Positions 12,869-14,839 of a DNA stretch of 14,839 nucleotides are shown in pieces. Source of the DNA: DAOUBP01 sp034432655. Lineage in GTDB: Bacteria > Chloroflexota > Anaerolineae > CG2-30-64-16. Numbering within the stretch: the first letter of the stretch is position 1; each line of letters opens with the position of its first letter. Below the pieces are notes generated by a model, which was given only the letters and a program-made list of their open reading frames with translations, made no database searches and was not told the origin of the DNA. The position numbers were made by a program, and so were the translations under genes. The stretch lies in the NCBI GenBank assembly GCA_034432655.1, contig DAOUBP010000101.1, positions 1-14,839 on the forward strand, given 5' to 3'.

Positions 12869-14070
12869 GATTCCTCCTGATTCGCTTCACGGAACCACCG
12901 CAGCAGGTGGGCGGATAAGTCGCGGATGTGGGAGCGGCCAAAGACCCTGATCTTGCCTTTCGCATCCCACGACTCTGTTACTTCATTCTGGAGATCTCTC
13001 ACGTTTTTGTCCTCGCAGAGCGTCACTGCCGCAAAACGGGCTTCATCGCCTCCGAGCTGGGAAGCGCGCACAAAAACCTCCATCAGATGCTCTTTAGCCG
13101 CTCCCTTTTTGTCAGTCGCCCGACAAGAAATAGCGAAAAGCTGGTAACCGACAGTTGCGGCTACGTCCATGTCGAACTCTGGACGCCTGGGAGCGCTCAG
13201 CAACAGTTCCCCGGCATAGTCGTCTAGTTTCAGCTCCCTGTCAACACGACCCAAGGTCCCGAGGACGTAGTCCTCTAACCAACCACCGACAAGGTACTTA
13301 CGACATTGCTCCAGGCGTTCAAAGCCAAGCGCTTGAGCAACACCGTTCTCAGTGGCAGTCCCGCCGCAGGCTTGATTAAAAGCTTGTATCGCCGGAGTTA
13401 GTGCTGGAAACTGAGACCGATCTGGAAGCTTGGCATCATCCTTCCAGCTTTCCAGCCAACCATGCCACTGGTTCATGCCATCACTCGTCAAATGCACCTC
13501 CAAGATCCCCGCTGCTATGGCTACATGACGTGGCGTTTTCCGTGGATTCCTGATCGCGTAGCCGTGCAGCGCCGCTATTTGCTCCAAAGTCATCTGGATT
13601 TGCCGCCCTGCAGGGACGTATTGAACCGGACCACCGCCAGGGTCAATCACCATGCTCAGCGTGCGCGCATCCAGATAGCTGAACACGGCGCCGGGAAACA
13701 TCTGCGAGAGCACGCGGTAGCTGTAGGCGGCCATCGGTTTTGTACCGCCGGTATAGTTGAGCCCCACCGTCTTGCGGGGATAGGATCGTTCGAAGGATCG
13801 GGCTGCGTTCTCGACCTGAAGGGCAATGGCTGGCCCGTCAGCCTCCGATACAGTGTAATATTGAAAGTTCAGATCGGAACGTTTCGCCTGCAACTCGTTC
13901 GCAAGACGTCTGGCCACGTCGGTAGTGCTTTTCGAGTGCAACAGCACTACTGTGCCTTGTTCCTTGGCCAGCAAACGCACCGCCACGTAGTTGGGCAGCG
14001 GATTGGAGCCAACCAGAAGAAAAAGTATGTCGGTTTGGTGCATTCCAAAACGATCCGTCATATCGGGCAT
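12865..14070 (-). CDS. CARF sensor with degenerate PD-(D/E)xK domain (DUF1887-like)
   Basis: A 401-residue DUF1887/Card1-like protein. The CARF domain (about 11-150) is textbook: LLVGSNPLPN (18-27) and NYTGGTKPMA (105-114), the loops that hold cyclic oligoadenylate. The C-terminal nuclease-like domain (about 258-395) keeps WLEDY (E266) and FDMDV (D300, D302), but the usual xCK is SCR (315-317). The catalytic Lys is Arg, so cleavage may be reduced or lost unless K321/K322 substitutes. A ribosome site GGAGG lies 5 bases before the ATG at 14070, which supports this start over later Met codons. It is the first gene of the effector operon and overlaps cas10 by 4 bp, so it is made in step with the enzyme that produces its ligand. 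Alternatives: an active nuclease with a shifted Lys, or a pure sensor or partner subunit. Confidence 0.9.
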   Translation of the reverse strand: MPDMTDRFGMHQTDILFLLVGSNPLPNYVAVRLLAKEQGTVVLLHSKSTTDVARRLANELQAKRSDLNFQYYTVSEADGPAIALQVENAARSFERSYPRKTVGLNYTGGTKPMAAYSYRVLSQMFPGAVFSYLDARTLSMVIDPGGGPVQYVPAGRQIQMTLEQIAALHGYAIRNPRKTPRHVAIAAGILEVHLTSDGMNQWHGWLESWKDDAKLPDRSQFPALTPAIQAFNQACGGTATENGVAQALGFERLEQCRKYLVGGWLEDYVLGTLGRVDRELKLDDYAGELLLSAPRRPEFDMDVAATVGYQLFAISCRATDKKGAAKEHLMEVFVRASQLGGDEARFAAVTLCEDKNVRDLQNEVTESWDAKGKIRVFGRSHIRDLSAHLLRWFREANQEES

Positions 14071-14105
14071 CTGTGCCTCCAGAGTTTCCTTGAACCCGTG
14101 TGGAA

Positions 14106-14134
14106 ATCTTACCGCGTCCGATTTGTCCCCACAA
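14106..14134 (-). promoter_or_regulatory. Candidate promoter of the effector operon
   Basis: On the minus strand, TTGTGG (14129-14134) is followed 17 bp later by TAAGAT (14106-14111), upstream of the first operon gene at 14070. The -10 matches the consensus at 4 of 6 positions and the -35 at about half. The spacing and place are right but the boxes are weak, so this is tentative. Confidence 0.3.
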
Positions 14135-14193
14135 CAGAGAAACCCCCCACCCGCCTCAGACCTTTCTCTGATTGCTCCGCGGCGCGCCCCGGC

Positions 14194-14240
14194 AAAAACG
14201 CGAACAGCCGCCCCGACGCGTGGGCGTCGGCGGCGGCTGT
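14194..14240 (-). terminator. Rho-independent terminator-like hairpin, minus strand
   Basis: ACAGCCGCCCCGACGC (14204-14219) pairs with 14224-14240 through 16 bp with one bulged base and a 4-base loop. On the minus strand this GC-rich stem is followed after 5 bases by TTTTT (14194-14198). It would stop transcription arriving from the right, just before the effector operon promoter, and so insulate it. The spacing between stem and T-run is not ideal. Confidence 0.45.
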
Positions 14241-14565
14241 CGCATGGCTGCTCCGTTCAGGTGTGGGCTTGATGGCTGCTGCGGTGACATCACATCTGCC
14301 TGGTTGGGTATCGGAAAACCTACGTCATCTCATCACGGTAACCGTCAGAATCAGCGCGATGCGAGGTGGCATGCATGACCAGAACATTTGAAGCAAGAGT
14401 ATACATGGCCGATGTCGTTTTGACAAATCTTGCAGCAGCTGGTCGCGGGGCCGAGGAAGTCATCTCCTGCGCCGCCCAGGCGCGAGGACAGGGGAGAGCC
14501 TGCCCGATCCCGGCGCGCGGCTCAGCCCGGGCGCGCGGGCCGGGCCGATCCCCAAAAAACCTCAC
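14241..14565. other. Intergenic, no supported gene
   Basis: I see no convincing coding sequence here. The open frames on either strand (for example plus-strand from 14366 and minus-strand from 14625) are rich in Arg, Pro, Gly and Ala, show no domain and run straight through the neighbouring hairpin repeats. The stretch 14505-14560 is extremely GC-rich and partly self-complementary. Confidence 0.6.
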
Positions 14566-14839
14566 GTTCGGTAGACCGGCGACTTCATCGCCGGGCGATC
14601 CTGGCCGCCACCGGCCTCCCGTCACCCGTCGCGTGCGCGGTCACGCCAGCTCGCCCGACCATGAATGGATCGGGCTACCTGGCAGCGTCCGGTGAACCGG
14701 ACTTGAGCGCGGTGCTGTCGGCATGGCAACATACGCGCCGGGTGACCTACTAGTGGGTCATGTGGTTTGCTTGTGGCCATTCCAGCCCGCTTGAGCGGGC
14801 GCCGTTCGGCAGCCCGGCGACTTCAGCGCCGGGCGATCC
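14566..14839. repeat. Hairpin cluster bounded by a 36-base repeat
   Basis: A 36-base unit starting GTTCGG occurs at 14566-14601 and again at 14804-14839, matching at 33 of 36 positions. Each copy folds on itself (CCGGCGA-loop-TCGCCGG in the first, CCCGGCG-loop-CGCCGGG in the second). Between them are three more perfect or near-perfect hairpins: 14653-14675 (GCCCGACCAT with a GA loop and one bulge), 14687-14702 (GTCCGGT-GA-ACCGGAC) and 14785-14800 (GCCCGCT-TG-AGCGGGC). The last copy ends at the window edge, so the element may continue. I read it as a composite palindromic intergenic element. Confidence 0.8.

Noticed and set aside
13462..14391. Plus-strand open frame of 309 codons
   Set aside because: Antisense to the CARF gene and its promoter region; it crosses the terminator-like hairpin, and its translation shows no fold or family motif.
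14320..14695. Open frames on both strands (minus 14320-14625; plus 14366-14695 and 14430-14753)
   Set aside because: Compositionally biased (Arg, Pro, Ala, Gly), no domain, mutually overlapping, and they run through the hairpin repeats.
14566..14839. Two 36-base repeats as CRISPR repeats
   Set aside because: Only two copies with three mismatches and a 202-bp interval that holds other hairpins; no spacer-sized spacing.

Overview
This window is the bulk of a type III-D CRISPR-Cas locus from a GC-rich bacterium. The gene set (Csx10, Csx19, fused Cas7 proteins, Csx15, DUF1887-type CARF nucleases) and the dense palindromic intergenic repeats would suit a Chloroflexota genome, but that assignment is an inference from style and not from a marker gene. 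Every gene I accept lies on the minus strand, so transcription runs from right to left. The window contains no cas1/cas2 and no CRISPR array.

Unit 1 (about 14070 down to 4581) encodes the effector complex. Its genes are a CARF/PD-(D/E)xK protein, cas10, a single cas7, csx10 (Cas5-like with a long helical tail), a double cas7, csx19, and a very large RAMP protein that ends in a complete cold-shock domain. Junctions are 4-bp ATGA overlaps or gaps of 2-3 bp, so this is one translationally coupled operon. A decayed AAA ATPase remnant follows it. Cas10 keeps the GGDD cyclase motif but lacks an HD nuclease domain, so the complex should cut RNA through its Cas7 subunits and signal through cyclic oligoadenylate without cutting DNA through Cas10.

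Unit 2 (about 3996 down to 283) starts with a VapB/VapC toxin-antitoxin pair. Its promoter is an extended -10 embedded in an imperfect palindrome that looks like an operator. The toxin gene overlaps csx15, a predicted cyclic-oligoadenylate ring nuclease or sponge. A small single-pass membrane protein of unknown family, cas6, and a second DUF1887-type CARF nuclease follow. If no internal promoter exists, crRNA processing, signal control and one effector would all depend on an autoregulated toxin-antitoxin promoter.

The two CARF nucleases look reciprocally degenerate. The one beside cas10 has a canonical ligand-binding motif (TGGTKPM) but Arg in place of the catalytic Lys. The one beside cas6 has an intact nuclease motif (VDF...SCK) but a degraded CARF motif (TGCPLPM). 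This suggests a split sensor/nuclease pair. Together with the cold-shock fusion and the TA-csx15 coupling, it is the most novel part of the window.

Both ends carry repeat-rich, non-coding DNA: 125-bp-period palindromic repeats at 1-210, and a run of hairpins with a 36-base repeat at 14566-14839.
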